DNA of 7,394 nt, taken from positions 1-7,394 of the forward strand of contig CAJTVF010000084.1 in assembly GCA_910579435.1 (NCBI GenBank), written 5' to 3'. The position numbers were made by a program, and so were the translations under genes. This DNA is from an uncultured Oscillibacter sp. Its GTDB lineage: Bacteria > Bacillota > Clostridia > Oscillospirales > Oscillospiraceae. The notes beneath the pieces were generated by a model. That model was not told the DNA's origin. It made no database searches and was given only the letters and a program-made list of their open reading frames with translations. Positions 1 through 5,432 of this stretch are shown here, piece by piece; position 1 is the stretch's first letter; each line of letters starts with the position of its first letter.

Positions 1-96
1 CCAGCGAAAATTTCTGGCGCAAATCTGCACACGTTGATTAAATCAGTGCTTCCTTGAATTTGAGCGCGGGAGCGCTTGGAGAGAGGAGGCCCGCCC

Positions 97-774
97 ATGG
101 ACAGCGCCGTTCTCATGATCGTTATTACGGACCGGAGCCGGGGCGGGGAGTTCGCCGCCTGGTTCCAGTCCCAGGGGGCCGCGCTGGTGCTGTCCGCCCT
201 GGGACAGGGCACCGCCGCCACGGAGGTGCTGGATTACCTGGGCCTGGAGGCCACGGAGAAGGCCGTGCTGCTGCTGGCGGCCCCCCGGTCGGGGCGCATT
301 GTGCGGCGGGCGGCCCGGGAGCTGTGGCTGGACGTGCCGGGGCGGGGGATTTTGATGACCGTGCCCATCTCCAGCGTAGGCGGGGCCCGGGCCAGGGACT
401 ATCTGCTGTCATGGCAGGCGGAGGAGGACGACGACATGGACAGGGACATCACCCACGAGCTGATCGTGGTCATCGCCAACCGGGGCCACACCGACCAGGT
501 GATGGACGCCGCCCGCTCCGCCGGGGCCGCCGGAGGCACCACCATCCACGCCAAGGGCACGGGGACGGAGCTGGCGCGAAAGTTTTTGGGCGTGTCCCTG
601 GCGGCGGAGAAGGAGATCGTATTCATCCTGGCCAAGGAGGCGGACCGCAAGCCCATCATGAAGGCCGTCATGACCCAGGCGGGAATGAGCACCCGGGCCC
701 AGGCCGTGGCCTTCTCCCTGCCGGTGACGGATCTGGCGGGACTGCGGCTGCTGGAGGAAGACGGGGAGCCCTGA
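97..774 (+). CDS. Tandem two-domain PII-like (nitrogen regulator family) protein, 225 aa
   Basis: PII-family proteins are small trimeric signalling proteins that bind nucleotides and control transporters or enzymes. The C-terminal half (about residues 119-216) reads as a PII domain: a HELIVVIANRG first strand, a TTIHAKGTGTEL segment where the T-loop region should be, EKEIVFILAKEADRKPIMKAV, and an AVAFSLPV last strand. The N-terminal half (about 4-96) has the same order in diverged form (MIVITDRSRGG, GQGTAATEVLDYLGL, EKAVLLLAAP, GILMTVPI), so the protein looks like an internal duplication joined by an acidic linker near residues 108-117 (AEEDDDMD). I chose ATG 97 because GAGAGGAGG at 81-89 sits 7 nt upstream; a TTG at 76 would lie before the ribosome site. 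A small hairpin (AGCGC 63-67 / GCGCT 72-76) lies just upstream, and I see no convincing promoter in 1-60. The uridylylation tyrosine of classic GlnB is not evident. The ligand and target are unknown. Confidence 0.85.
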   Translation: MDSAVLMIVITDRSRGGEFAAWFQSQGAALVLSALGQGTAATEVLDYLGLEATEKAVLLLAAPRSGRIVRRAARELWLDVPGRGILMTVPISSVGGARARDYLLSWQAEEDDDMDRDITHELIVVIANRGHTDQVMDAARSAGAAGGTTIHAKGTGTELARKFLGVSLAAEKEIVFILAKEADRKPIMKAVMTQAGMSTRAQAVAFSLPVTDLAGLRLLEEDGEP

Positions 775-816
775 GGGAAGAACGAGGGCCCGGCCTGTCG
801 TTTGGAAAAAAGAAAA

Positions 817-830
817 GCCCCCTTTGGGGC
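817..830 (-). terminator. Short terminator-like hairpin facing the minus strand
   Basis: GCCCC (817-821) pairs with GGGGC (826-830) around a 4-nt loop. On the minus strand it is followed by a T-rich run (complement of the A-rich 805-816), so it is oriented to end minus-strand transcripts. No T-run follows on the plus strand. No minus-strand gene in the window ends here, so its job is unclear. Confidence 0.35.
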
Positions 831-848
831 GTGTGCCGCAGGGGAACA

Positions 849-886
849 AACACCCGCCGAAAAGAAATTGCTTTTTGGCGGGTGTT
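849..886. terminator. Long hairpin downstream of the PII-like gene, probable terminator
   Basis: AACACCCGCC (849-858) pairs perfectly with GGCGGGTGTT (877-886). The stem continues inward through 859-864/871-876 (one G-T wobble), giving 16 bp closed by the 6-nt loop 865-870. The plus strand continues TGATTCG, a poor T-run, while the minus strand continues TTGTTCC after the stem, which is somewhat better. It is the best candidate for ending the PII-like transcript and for insulating the SUKH gene. The rest of the 775-974 spacer shows no gene. Confidence 0.5.
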
Positions 887-929
887 GATTCGTAATGAAG
901 TCCCGCTTCGGCTTTGCGTTCTCAGCGAA

Positions 930-974
930 TTGACAAAGAAAATGTGTGCGTTTCGTACACAGATAAGGAGAAAA
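930..974 (+). promoter_or_regulatory. Candidate promoter, 5'-UTR hairpin and RBS of the SUKH gene
   Basis: A consensus -35 TTGACA lies at 930-935. The -10 is poor: TCGTAC at 953-958 is the element at a 17-bp spacing. An 8-bp inverted repeat with one wobble pair (943-950 / 954-961, loop TTT) overlaps the expected -10 and could be an operator or a leader hairpin. The ribosome site AAGGAG (965-970) is 4 nt before ATG 975. Confidence 0.35.
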
Positions 975-1634
975 ATGGCGGCATTATGTTATGAAAAAAT
1001 CATAACGATATTGGAGCGGGCGCACCGCATAGATTGGAAATGAGAGCTGTTTGGCGCGTCGAAGCATCAATATAAGCTGAATCCGCCACTGGATGCGGCG
1101 GCTGTCCGTTTGGTAGAGGAAACGTATCATTTTACGTTTCCAGAGGATTACTTCCAGTTTATCACGAAGGCCGCGAATGGAGGAGCGGGTCCTGATTATG
1201 GGATTATGCCGTTTGAGGATTCCCTTATGAGCGGGGCGTACGGCGATTTCCAGGAGGCATATAAACGCAGCCTGGAAACGCCGTTTGTGCCACGGCCGAT
1301 GATGCTGGAAGAAGTGGAAAGCTGTTCCTTTGCTAAGGCTGCTTATGTACAAAATCCTGATAAATTTTTTATCTATGAGAAAGAGGAAGACGCCGTTTGC
1401 GGCACAGACGGCTTTTTTGTCCTGGGGACCCACGGATGCCAATGGGATTTTGTCCTCGTCGTATCCGGTGAGCGAAAGGGGCAGATATTCATTGCGGACA
1501 ATGAAGGAGCGTATCTTTTTAAGGCGTACAGCTTTCATGAATTTTATCAGGAGTGGCTTGATTGGCTTTCTGATACAGAGAATGTCCAAAAGGAATTGAC
1601 CATGTGGCGTGAACGGCTGGGAAAAAGAACGTGA
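975..1634 (+). pseudogene. SUKH (SMI1/KNR4) family immunity-like protein, interrupted by in-frame TGA
   Basis: SUKH-superfamily proteins are common as immunity proteins against secreted or contact-dependent polymorphic toxins. Counted from ATG 975 (RBS AAGGAG 965-970) the frame runs 22 residues and hits TGA at 1041-1043. The same frame then continues ELFGASKHQYKLNPPLD to a stop at 1632-1634. Family features are seen on both sides of the stop: an N-terminal helix ending in RIDWK, the KYKLNPP-like segment, FPEDYFQF (about residues 55-62), the hallmark NGGAGPDYG (68-76), and a late WDFVLVVSGERKGQIFIAD strand pair. The full frame would be 219 codons plus stop. The homology-like segment directly after the TGA shows that the true start lies upstream of it. 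One C-to-T change (CGA to TGA) would explain the stop, but so would other events. Restart at TTG 1110 would lose about 45 residues and has no ribosome site. The gene ends 12 nt before the convergent neighbour's stop. Base composition is richer in A+T than the flanks. Confidence 0.8.
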
Positions 1635-1646
1635 AGCCGGATGATA

Positions 1647-2397
1647 TCATGTCAGGCTTTCGCCAAACTTCTTCCCCGGTTTACAGAAAATGCCGCGGGA
1701 ATCCTTAGGATAAGTATACAGGGTTTCTACAGGAAAGCCAATGCAGTGAAATAAGCCCTGAAAAAATGCCTCCCGCTTTTTTCGCGCGTCGTCGTGATCG
1801 GCGCACACAATCTCACCATTTTCTTCATAATACCAATAATATTTAACCAGGATAAAATAATACAGGATATCTTTCCTTTGGGGAAATTCATACACCTCTT
1901 CCGCGCTCGTTTGTCCTAATCCTAAATGATAATGCCGGTTCGGCATGAACTCAAAATACCACAAGCGTCCTTGTTCATTGCTTAGGCCTTGTTTGAAAAT
2001 TGGCGGAATGCCCAACGGTGAGAGATTTTTTCGCCAATCAAGGCAAATTTTCGCGGGCGGGCTGACGCCCGGCAAGAAAATTTAACGCAGAGCGGCGGAA
2101 AAAGATCCGCCGTTTTGGGCGTTTTGCCATTTTTCAAACAAGGCCTAAACGTCCCTCTTTTGAGCATGAAAGTCCCATGCTCCATTCATACCAGTTTTCG
2201 CCGTCATCCACGAGATGGCTTCGTCCAATGTATTTTATCAAACCGGCTCCGCGCACTTTCGTCTTTTTCATATATTTATCTAAGCGTTCGGCAATTCCCT
2301 GCAAATCCTGCGGCTTGCAGATAACTCCATATTCCTCCGCTTCAGCATATACGTTTCTTTCCTCTTCTCCGGGTCTTATCCGCAATGTCCAAAACAT
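1647..2397 (-). pseudogene. Unknown protein (195 aa when repaired), split by a MITE-like insertion
   Basis: I do not recognise this family. The first part starts at ATG 2397 (a G-rich ribosome site, GGGGG at about 2405-2409) and codes for 84 residues ending KEGRL at 2146. It then runs into the inserted element and stops at 2134-2136. The second part picks up at 1982 (SNEQGRLWYFEFMPNRHY) and ends with TGA at 1647-1649. Deleting 1983-2145, that is the element plus one TA copy, joins the two parts in frame as KEGRL-SNEQGRLWYFEF, 195 residues in all. The protein is soluble-looking, rich in Tyr and Trp (WYEWS, ILYYFILVKYYWYYEE), has several Cys, and no signal or membrane segment. Its place tail-to-tail with a SUKH gene, and its A+T-rich composition, suggest a toxin-immunity type accessory gene; that is inference only. 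A good promoter (2439-2467) still stands upstream. Confidence 0.8.
1983..2147. mobile_element. MITE-like element with 15-bp core terminal inverted repeats and TA target duplication
   Basis: GGCCTTGTTTGAAAA at 1985-1999 is the exact reverse complement of 2131-2145. Including the flanking TTA/TAA, the perfect repeat is 18 bp (1982-1999 / 2131-2148). The arms stay recognisably complementary to about 2035 and 2094. The centre is another palindrome: AAATTTTC 2045-2052 with GAAAATTT 2076-2083, and CGGGC 2058-2062 with GCCCG 2067-2071 around the loop TGAC. The whole element can therefore fold into one long hairpin. It has no room for a transposase, so it would need one in trans. The TA on each side fits a 2-bp TA target duplication, as made by IS630-type (and some IS5-type) transposases; the family is not proven. 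It lies inside, and breaks, the minus-strand gene 1647-2397. Confidence 0.85.
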
Positions 2398-2438
2398 AAT
2401 GATACCCCCATACGTTCTTTGCTCTTGCTCACAAAGAA

Positions 2439-2467
2439 AGTATAGCAGATCCTCCCATCGAAAGCAA
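2439..2467 (-). promoter_or_regulatory. SigA-type promoter of the MITE-disrupted gene
   Basis: On the minus strand, TTGCTT (-35, 2462-2467) and TATACT (-10, 2439-2444) are separated by exactly 17 bp. The predicted start near 2432 leaves a leader of about 35 nt before ATG 2397. The promoter appears intact although the gene is broken. Confidence 0.7.
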
Positions 2468-2512
2468 TCTCTGCCATATGCCTGTTCCTCCTATCCAAGC
2501 CGCCAAGGGACA

Positions 2513-2549
2513 AGCGGGGCGCAGGATGTTTCCAATCCTGCGCCCCGCT
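2513..2549 (-). terminator. Terminator of the CaCA antiporter gene
   Basis: A perfect 15-bp GC-rich stem (2513-2527 / 2535-2549) with a 7-nt loop begins 25 nt after the antiporter stop codon. The following T-run on the minus strand is weak (TTGTCCC), so efficiency is uncertain. It also separates the antiporter from the promoter of the next minus-strand gene. Confidence 0.6.
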
Positions 2550-2574
2550 CCCCAGCCTCTCCCAAAGACAGGCC

Positions 2575-3531
2575 CTAAGTTACCAAAAGCGCTATATACC
2601 CCGCGTACAGCCCCAGCATCAGCACGCCCTGCCAGCGGTAGAACCGCTCCGTCACCAGAGGCGGAAGCACCGCCGCACAGCACAGCAGCAGACAGGCCGG
2701 CATGTCCAGCAGCGTCGTCTGCGCCCCGATGGTCAGGGCCCCGCCGCTGACGGCGGAGCAGACGGGCAGAATCATGGTCAGGTCGATGACGTTGGCCCCG
2801 ATGATGTTGCCCACGGACATGGAGGATTCCTTCTTGGCGATGGCCGTCAGCGTGGTGACCAGCTCCGGCAGGGAGGTGCCGACGGCCACCATGGTCACGC
2901 CGATGATGCTGGCGGGGACCCCCATCAGCAGGGCCAGCTCACTGCCGTAGTTGATCAGAAGCTGGGAGCCGGCGACAATGGCCGTAATGCCTAGGACGAA
3001 GAGAAAGAGCTTTTCCATCATCTGCCGCCGGGAGACTGTGCGGCGCTTGGGCCGGGCCTCCCGGTCCTTTGCCATGCCGGTCCGGGCGTCCTTGAGGTTG
3101 CTCCAGAGGTACACGGCAAAGATGGCGAACAGCAGCGTTCCCGGCAGGGCCCGCAGCACGCCCCCCCGGCTGAGGACCAGCAGCAGCCCCGCCCCCAGGA
3201 CCATCAGCAGGGCCTTGAGCTGGAACTGGGCCCTCTTGACGGCCGAGGGGATGCACACCAGGGAGATGCCCAGGATAAGCCCCAGGTTGGCCGTGACGGA
3301 GCCCACGGCGTTGCCCACCGCCAGGTCCACCTCCCCCTGGAGGGTGCCGGTGAGGGAGACCGTCAGCTCCGGCAGGGTCGTCGCCAGGGAGACGATGGTG
3401 GCCCCGATGATGAACCGGGGCACGCCGGTGGCCTCCGCGATCCAGACGGCCCCGTCCAGGAACCAGTCGCCGCCCTTGATGATCAGGAGCAGGCCCAGCA
3501 AAAATAAGAGCACCGTGATCCAAATTTCCAT
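2575..3531 (-). CDS. CaCA-family cation antiporter (YrbG-like), probable Mn2+/Ca2+ exporter, 318 aa
   Basis: This is a membrane antiporter of the Ca2+:cation superfamily, which exports divalent cations in exchange for Na+ or H+. It shows the two inverted alpha repeats that form the ion site: GATIVSLATTLPEL (residues 43-56, acidic E55) followed by GNAVGS (73-78), and GVTMVAVGTSLPEL (211-224, E223) followed by GNIIGAN (241-247). About ten hydrophobic segments surround a basic cytosolic loop (about 148-170, KDREARPKRR). The length of 318 is normal for bacterial members. I chose ATG 3531, with GGTGG a few nt upstream. The alternative GTG at 3606 has no ribosome site and would lie inside the riboswitch expression platform. 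The leader carries a yybP-ykoY aptamer, so manganese is a likely physiological substrate; annotation by homology alone would say calcium/sodium antiporter. The gene appears to be transcribed alone. Confidence 0.92.
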   Translation of the reverse strand: MEIWITVLLFLLGLLLIIKGGDWFLDGAVWIAEATGVPRFIIGATIVSLATTLPELTVSLTGTLQGEVDLAVGNAVGSVTANLGLILGISLVCIPSAVKRAQFQLKALLMVLGAGLLLVLSRGGVLRALPGTLLFAIFAVYLWSNLKDARTGMAKDREARPKRRTVSRRQMMEKLFLFVLGITAIVAGSQLLINYGSELALLMGVPASIIGVTMVAVGTSLPELVTTLTAIAKKESSMSVGNIIGANVIDLTMILPVCSAVSGGALTIGAQTTLLDMPACLLLCCAAVLPPLVTERFYRWQGVLMLGLYAGYIALLVT

Positions 3532-3548
3532 GCGATCCACCGCTTTCC

Positions 3549-3623
3549 AAAAATTCAGCGAGACCTCTATCCCCCGGGCAACGCCGGATACCGGCAGTTG
3601 TCCCACGGGATAAAAGTCTCGCT
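3549..3623 (-). terminator. Riboswitch-controlled intrinsic terminator (expression platform)
   Basis: On the minus strand AGCGAGAC (3623-3616) pairs with GUCUCGCU (3564-3557) and UAUCCC (3612-3607) with GGGAUA (3573-3568). Inside are GGG/CCC, CAAC/GUUG and GCCGG/CCGGC closed by UAU. The stem is followed by a U-run (AAUUUUU, complement of 3549-3555) about 18 nt before the antiporter ATG. The 5' arm uses the same bases as the 3' strand of aptamer P1 (3610-3616) and the conserved GCGAGA (3617-3622), so terminator and folded aptamer exclude each other. That predicts that ligand binding turns expression on. Confidence 0.75.
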
Positions 3624-3702
3624 TTTCAGCGGGCCCGGATGGCGGTTAACCATCGTGATGACGAGCCGCGCCACGTTTGAAACGTAAGCTACTCCCTTTT
3701 AC
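3610..3702 (-). promoter_or_regulatory. yybP-ykoY (manganese) riboswitch aptamer
   Basis: Read on the minus strand, the leader contains AAAAGGGAGUAGC near its 5' end and GCGAGACUUUU near its 3' end, the conserved borders of the yybP-ykoY class (GGGGAGUAGC ... AGACCUUU). P1 is formed by GUAAAAG (3702-3696) with CUUUUAU (3616-3610). Internal helices include ACGU/ACGU around UUCAA and GAUGG/CCAUC, plus a CUCGUCAUCACGAUGG segment resembling the conserved distal arm (GUCGUCAA...CG...GG). The class is known to sense Mn2+ and to precede manganese exporters and related cation transporters. Here it lies between the promoter at 3724-3752 and the CaCA antiporter. Confidence 0.88.
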
Positions 3703-3723
3703 GAAGCCATGAGCTGTGAGACT

Positions 3724-3752
3724 ACTATAGAAAATCATACACGTTTTGTCAA
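3724..3752 (-). promoter_or_regulatory. Near-consensus SigA promoter of the riboswitch-antiporter transcript
   Basis: On the minus strand, TTGACA (-35, 3747-3752) and TATAGT (-10, 3724-3729) are separated by 17 bp. The predicted start near 3717 places the aptamer about 15 nt into the transcript, as expected for a riboswitch leader. A weak hairpin (AGTCT 3797-3801 / AGACT 3806-3810) between here and the upstream gene's stop may end that gene. Confidence 0.85.
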
Positions 3753-3811
3753 CGCTAACTTTGCCGGAATTTGGCAGGCGGACAAGGAATTTACAAAGTC
3801 TTAGCAGACTG

Positions 3812-4879
3812 TCAGACCGATGGGTCAAAGCCGATGCGTTTCCGCCAGAGGACCGCCCCTTCCGGCCCGCCGTCGTGGGGGACAAAGCCGCAGTCCCGGA
3901 GGAACGCCCCGCCGGGCCCGCCGGGGGACGCGGCGGCGGACAGCTCCTCCCCGCCCCGCTCCCGGGTATGCCGCACCGCCTGGCCCAGGAGCTGGACGCC
4001 CAGGCCCCGCCTCCGGCAGTCCGGGCGGATGTAGGCCAGGGAAATCCGCCCGGTTTCCGGGCTCATGTGGAGCAGGCCCACGGCCTCCTCGCCCAAAAGG
4101 CCCTCCAGGGTCAGGGAGGCGGCGGGGACGGGCCCGGCCTCCCCCGCCTCCGTCCAGGCTGCGCGGAGGCGTTCCGCCGCCTCCGGGCCCGCCAGGGGCC
4201 GGAACCACAGCCCGGGCTCCAGGGCATAGGCCCGGCGGACGGCCTGTTCCCCCGCCAGATATTCCGGGGTCTTTAAGTGGCCGTTGTCGTTCATGAAGAC
4301 CACCCGGAGGCGCTCCCCGTCCCACTCCAGCAGGGATACGGCGGTGTTGTCCCCGGTGGGGGATTTTTCCCCGGTGTCCCGGAGGGAGATCCCCTGGAGG
4401 TTTGCCAGCAGGAGGCGGATGGCGTAGCCGTGGGAGAAGAGGGCCAGGGTCTTCCCGGGGTTCGCCCGGGCAATGTTTTCCACCGTGGCGCGGACCCGGG
4501 CCAGCACTTCCGACGGGGTCTCCGCCCCGGGGATGGCCCAGCGGTCCATGCGGCTGCCGAAATCCGCCATGGCCTCCGGCGTGCGGCGGGCGATGTCCCC
4601 CCAGGTCCGGCCCTCCCAGTCCCCCACGCAGATCTCCCGGAGGCCCGGGCAGCGGTGGAGGGGCAGGTGTTTGGGCCTGTAAATGGCCGTGGCGGTGGCC
4701 CGGGTGCGGTAGAGGTCGCTGGCGTAAACCGCGTCGATGGGGACGTCCGCGAAGCGGCGCTCCAGGGCCTTCACCTGCCGCCAGCCCCGGTCCGTGAGAT
4801 TGCTCTCGTGCTGGCCCTGGGCGATGCGGTAGAGGTTGCCCTCCGCCTCGGCGTGGCGGATAAGATAGATGGCAGTCAT
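3812..4879 (-). CDS. Histidine phosphatase - GNAT acetyltransferase fusion, 355 aa
   Basis: The N-terminal domain (about 1-205) belongs to the histidine phosphatase (phosphoglycerate mutase-like) family. It has the RHAEAEGN motif with catalytic H9, R58 in SDLYRTRATATA, the acid/base E82 in LREICVGDWEG, and the second histidine H150 in FSHGYAIRLL. The C-terminal part (about 225-350) looks like a GNAT N-acetyltransferase: a strand LAYIRPDCRRRGLGVQLLGQA (R/Q-x-x-G-x-G acetyl-CoA loop at about 289-294) and a later FLRDCGFVPH motif. A single-domain phosphatase of this family is normally about 200 residues, so the extra 150 residues are a true fusion. I chose ATG 4879 because GGGAGGAA lies 7 nt upstream and RHAE is then correctly near the N-terminus. 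Substrates are unknown: it could be a small-molecule phosphate monoesterase coupled to acetylation of an amine. It has its own promoter at 4914-4942. Confidence 0.9.
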   Translation of the reverse strand: MTAIYLIRHAEAEGNLYRIAQGQHESNLTDRGWRQVKALERRFADVPIDAVYASDLYRTRATATAIYRPKHLPLHRCPGLREICVGDWEGRTWGDIARRTPEAMADFGSRMDRWAIPGAETPSEVLARVRATVENIARANPGKTLALFSHGYAIRLLLANLQGISLRDTGEKSPTGDNTAVSLLEWDGERLRVVFMNDNGHLKTPEYLAGEQAVRRAYALEPGLWFRPLAGPEAAERLRAAWTEAGEAGPVPAASLTLEGLLGEEAVGLLHMSPETGRISLAYIRPDCRRRGLGVQLLGQAVRHTRERGGEELSAAASPGGPGGAFLRDCGFVPHDGGPEGAVLWRKRIGFDPSV

Positions 4880-4913
4880 GGCGGTTCCTCCCGGAAAACA
4901 GGTTATTTTCCAT

Positions 4914-4942
4914 AGTATACCGCGTCTGGCGGGCTTTGGCAA
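4914..4942 (-). promoter_or_regulatory. SigA promoter of the phosphatase-GNAT gene
   Basis: Minus strand TTGCCA (-35, 4937-4942) and TATACT (-10, 4914-4919) are spaced 17 bp. The start is predicted near 4907, leaving a short leader that contains the GGGAGGAA ribosome site before ATG 4879. The divergent YtxH-like gene begins 130 bp away; I could not find its promoter with confidence in 4943-4990. Confidence 0.75.
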
Positions 4943-5009
4943 ATGGTCCGGCGGATTTTTTCTCCGCTCCGGGGCAAACTGAAGGCGCACGGAAAAGGAG
5001 TGAATGAAG

Positions 5010-5192
5010 ATGAAGAAGAGCACCGGGTTTTTCCTCGGCATCGGCGCGGGCATGGCCGCCGGCGCGGTGGCGGGGATGATGGCGCCCCAGAGCAGCCGCC
5101 GGACCGTGAAGAAACAGATGGATCAGGGCATCCAAAAGCTGGGCACGGCGGTAGATCAGGCCGTGGACAGCATGACCGGCAACATGCGCTGA
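5010..5192 (+). CDS. YtxH-like small membrane protein, 60 aa
   Basis: YtxH-domain proteins are small Firmicute envelope proteins, often stress-related, of unclear mechanism. After MKKST comes one hydrophobic segment (residues 6-25) in which glycine recurs every four residues (G6, G10, G14, G18, G22), a glycine zipper. It is followed by APQSSRRTVKKQMDQG, which matches the usual small-residue/Pro then basic 'LLAPxSGxETR' style junction, and an amphipathic tail ending TGNMR. ATG 5010 is preferred because AAGGAG (4995-5000) is 9 nt upstream; ATG 5004 is in the same frame but only 3 nt from it. The protein probably inserts in the membrane with its basic side in the cytosol. It is divergent from the phosphatase-GNAT gene and ends at the terminator at 5294. 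Confidence 0.8.
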   Translation: MKKSTGFFLGIGAGMAAGAVAGMMAPQSSRRTVKKQMDQGIQKLGTAVDQAVDSMTGNMR

Positions 5193-5293
5193 GGCGGGAC
5201 CCCTCCGGGCGGCTCCGCGGCGCAGCGGAAAAGAAGGGCGCGGAACAGACGCCCCGCGCGAAGGCCGCAGGTTCTGCCGTCCGGACTGCGTTG

Positions 5294-5332
5294 GAAAAAG
5301 CATCTGCCCTGAACCGGGGCAGATGCTTTTTC
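5294..5332. terminator. Strong bidirectional terminator
   Basis: Stem 5294-5309 with 5317-5332 is 16 bp (core AAAAAGCATCTGCCC against GGGCAGATGCTTTTT), loop 7 nt. It has a T-run at the 3' side on the plus strand and A-run at the 5' side, so it can stop transcripts from either direction. It ends the YtxH-like transcript. The GC-rich 5193-5290 between shows no gene. Confidence 0.85.
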
Positions 5333-5353
5333 GTTCCGGAGACGCATGCTCTT

Positions 5354-5417
5354 CCGCCGGTACTCCGGCGGGAGAAGATTTGGAACAGGGGGATTCTGCC
5401 AAAAGACAAAATCCCCC
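5354..5417. repeat. Two adjacent hairpins between the terminator and the small unknown gene
   Basis: CCGCCGG (5354-5360) pairs with CCGGCGG (5365-5371) around TACT, extendable to about 11 bp with one wobble. GGGGGATT (5388-5395) pairs with AATCCCCC (5410-5417) with a 14-nt loop. The second one starts 16 nt beyond the stop of the minus-strand gene at 5433 and may be its terminator, although no T-run follows. Confidence 0.4.
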
Positions 5418-5432
5418 ATAAATCCTGGCGTA

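Noticed and set aside
1..20. Short hairpin (CCAG...CTGG) with a 10-bp match (GCGAAAATTT) to the MITE interior
   Set aside because: Too short to claim a second element copy; the terminal GGCCTTGTTTGAAAA ends are not seen here, and the window edge hides the rest.
1041..1043. TGA in the SUKH gene as selenocysteine or programmed recoding
   Set aside because: I see no obvious SECIS-like hairpin directly after it and no catalytic Cys/Sec role in this family; a simple nonsense mutation is more likely.
984..1589. Minus-strand open frame opposite the SUKH gene
   Set aside because: The plus strand shows SUKH motifs; the minus frame has no recognisable features and no ribosome site.
1647..2075. Reading the 3' half as an independent gene starting inside the MITE
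   Set aside because: Its first 30 or so residues are element sequence, and exact removal of the element joins it to the upstream half in frame.
2575..3606. Longer antiporter starting at GTG 3606
   Set aside because: The extra 25 codons overlap the riboswitch terminator, have no Shine-Dalgarno and are not membrane-like; ATG 3531 starts at the first transmembrane segment.
3825..5402. Long open frame on the minus strand overlapping the phosphatase-GNAT gene
   Set aside because: It is a frame shadow: the product is Pro/Gly/Arg-rich low-complexity sequence expected from a GC-rich gene read out of frame, and it lacks a ribosome site.
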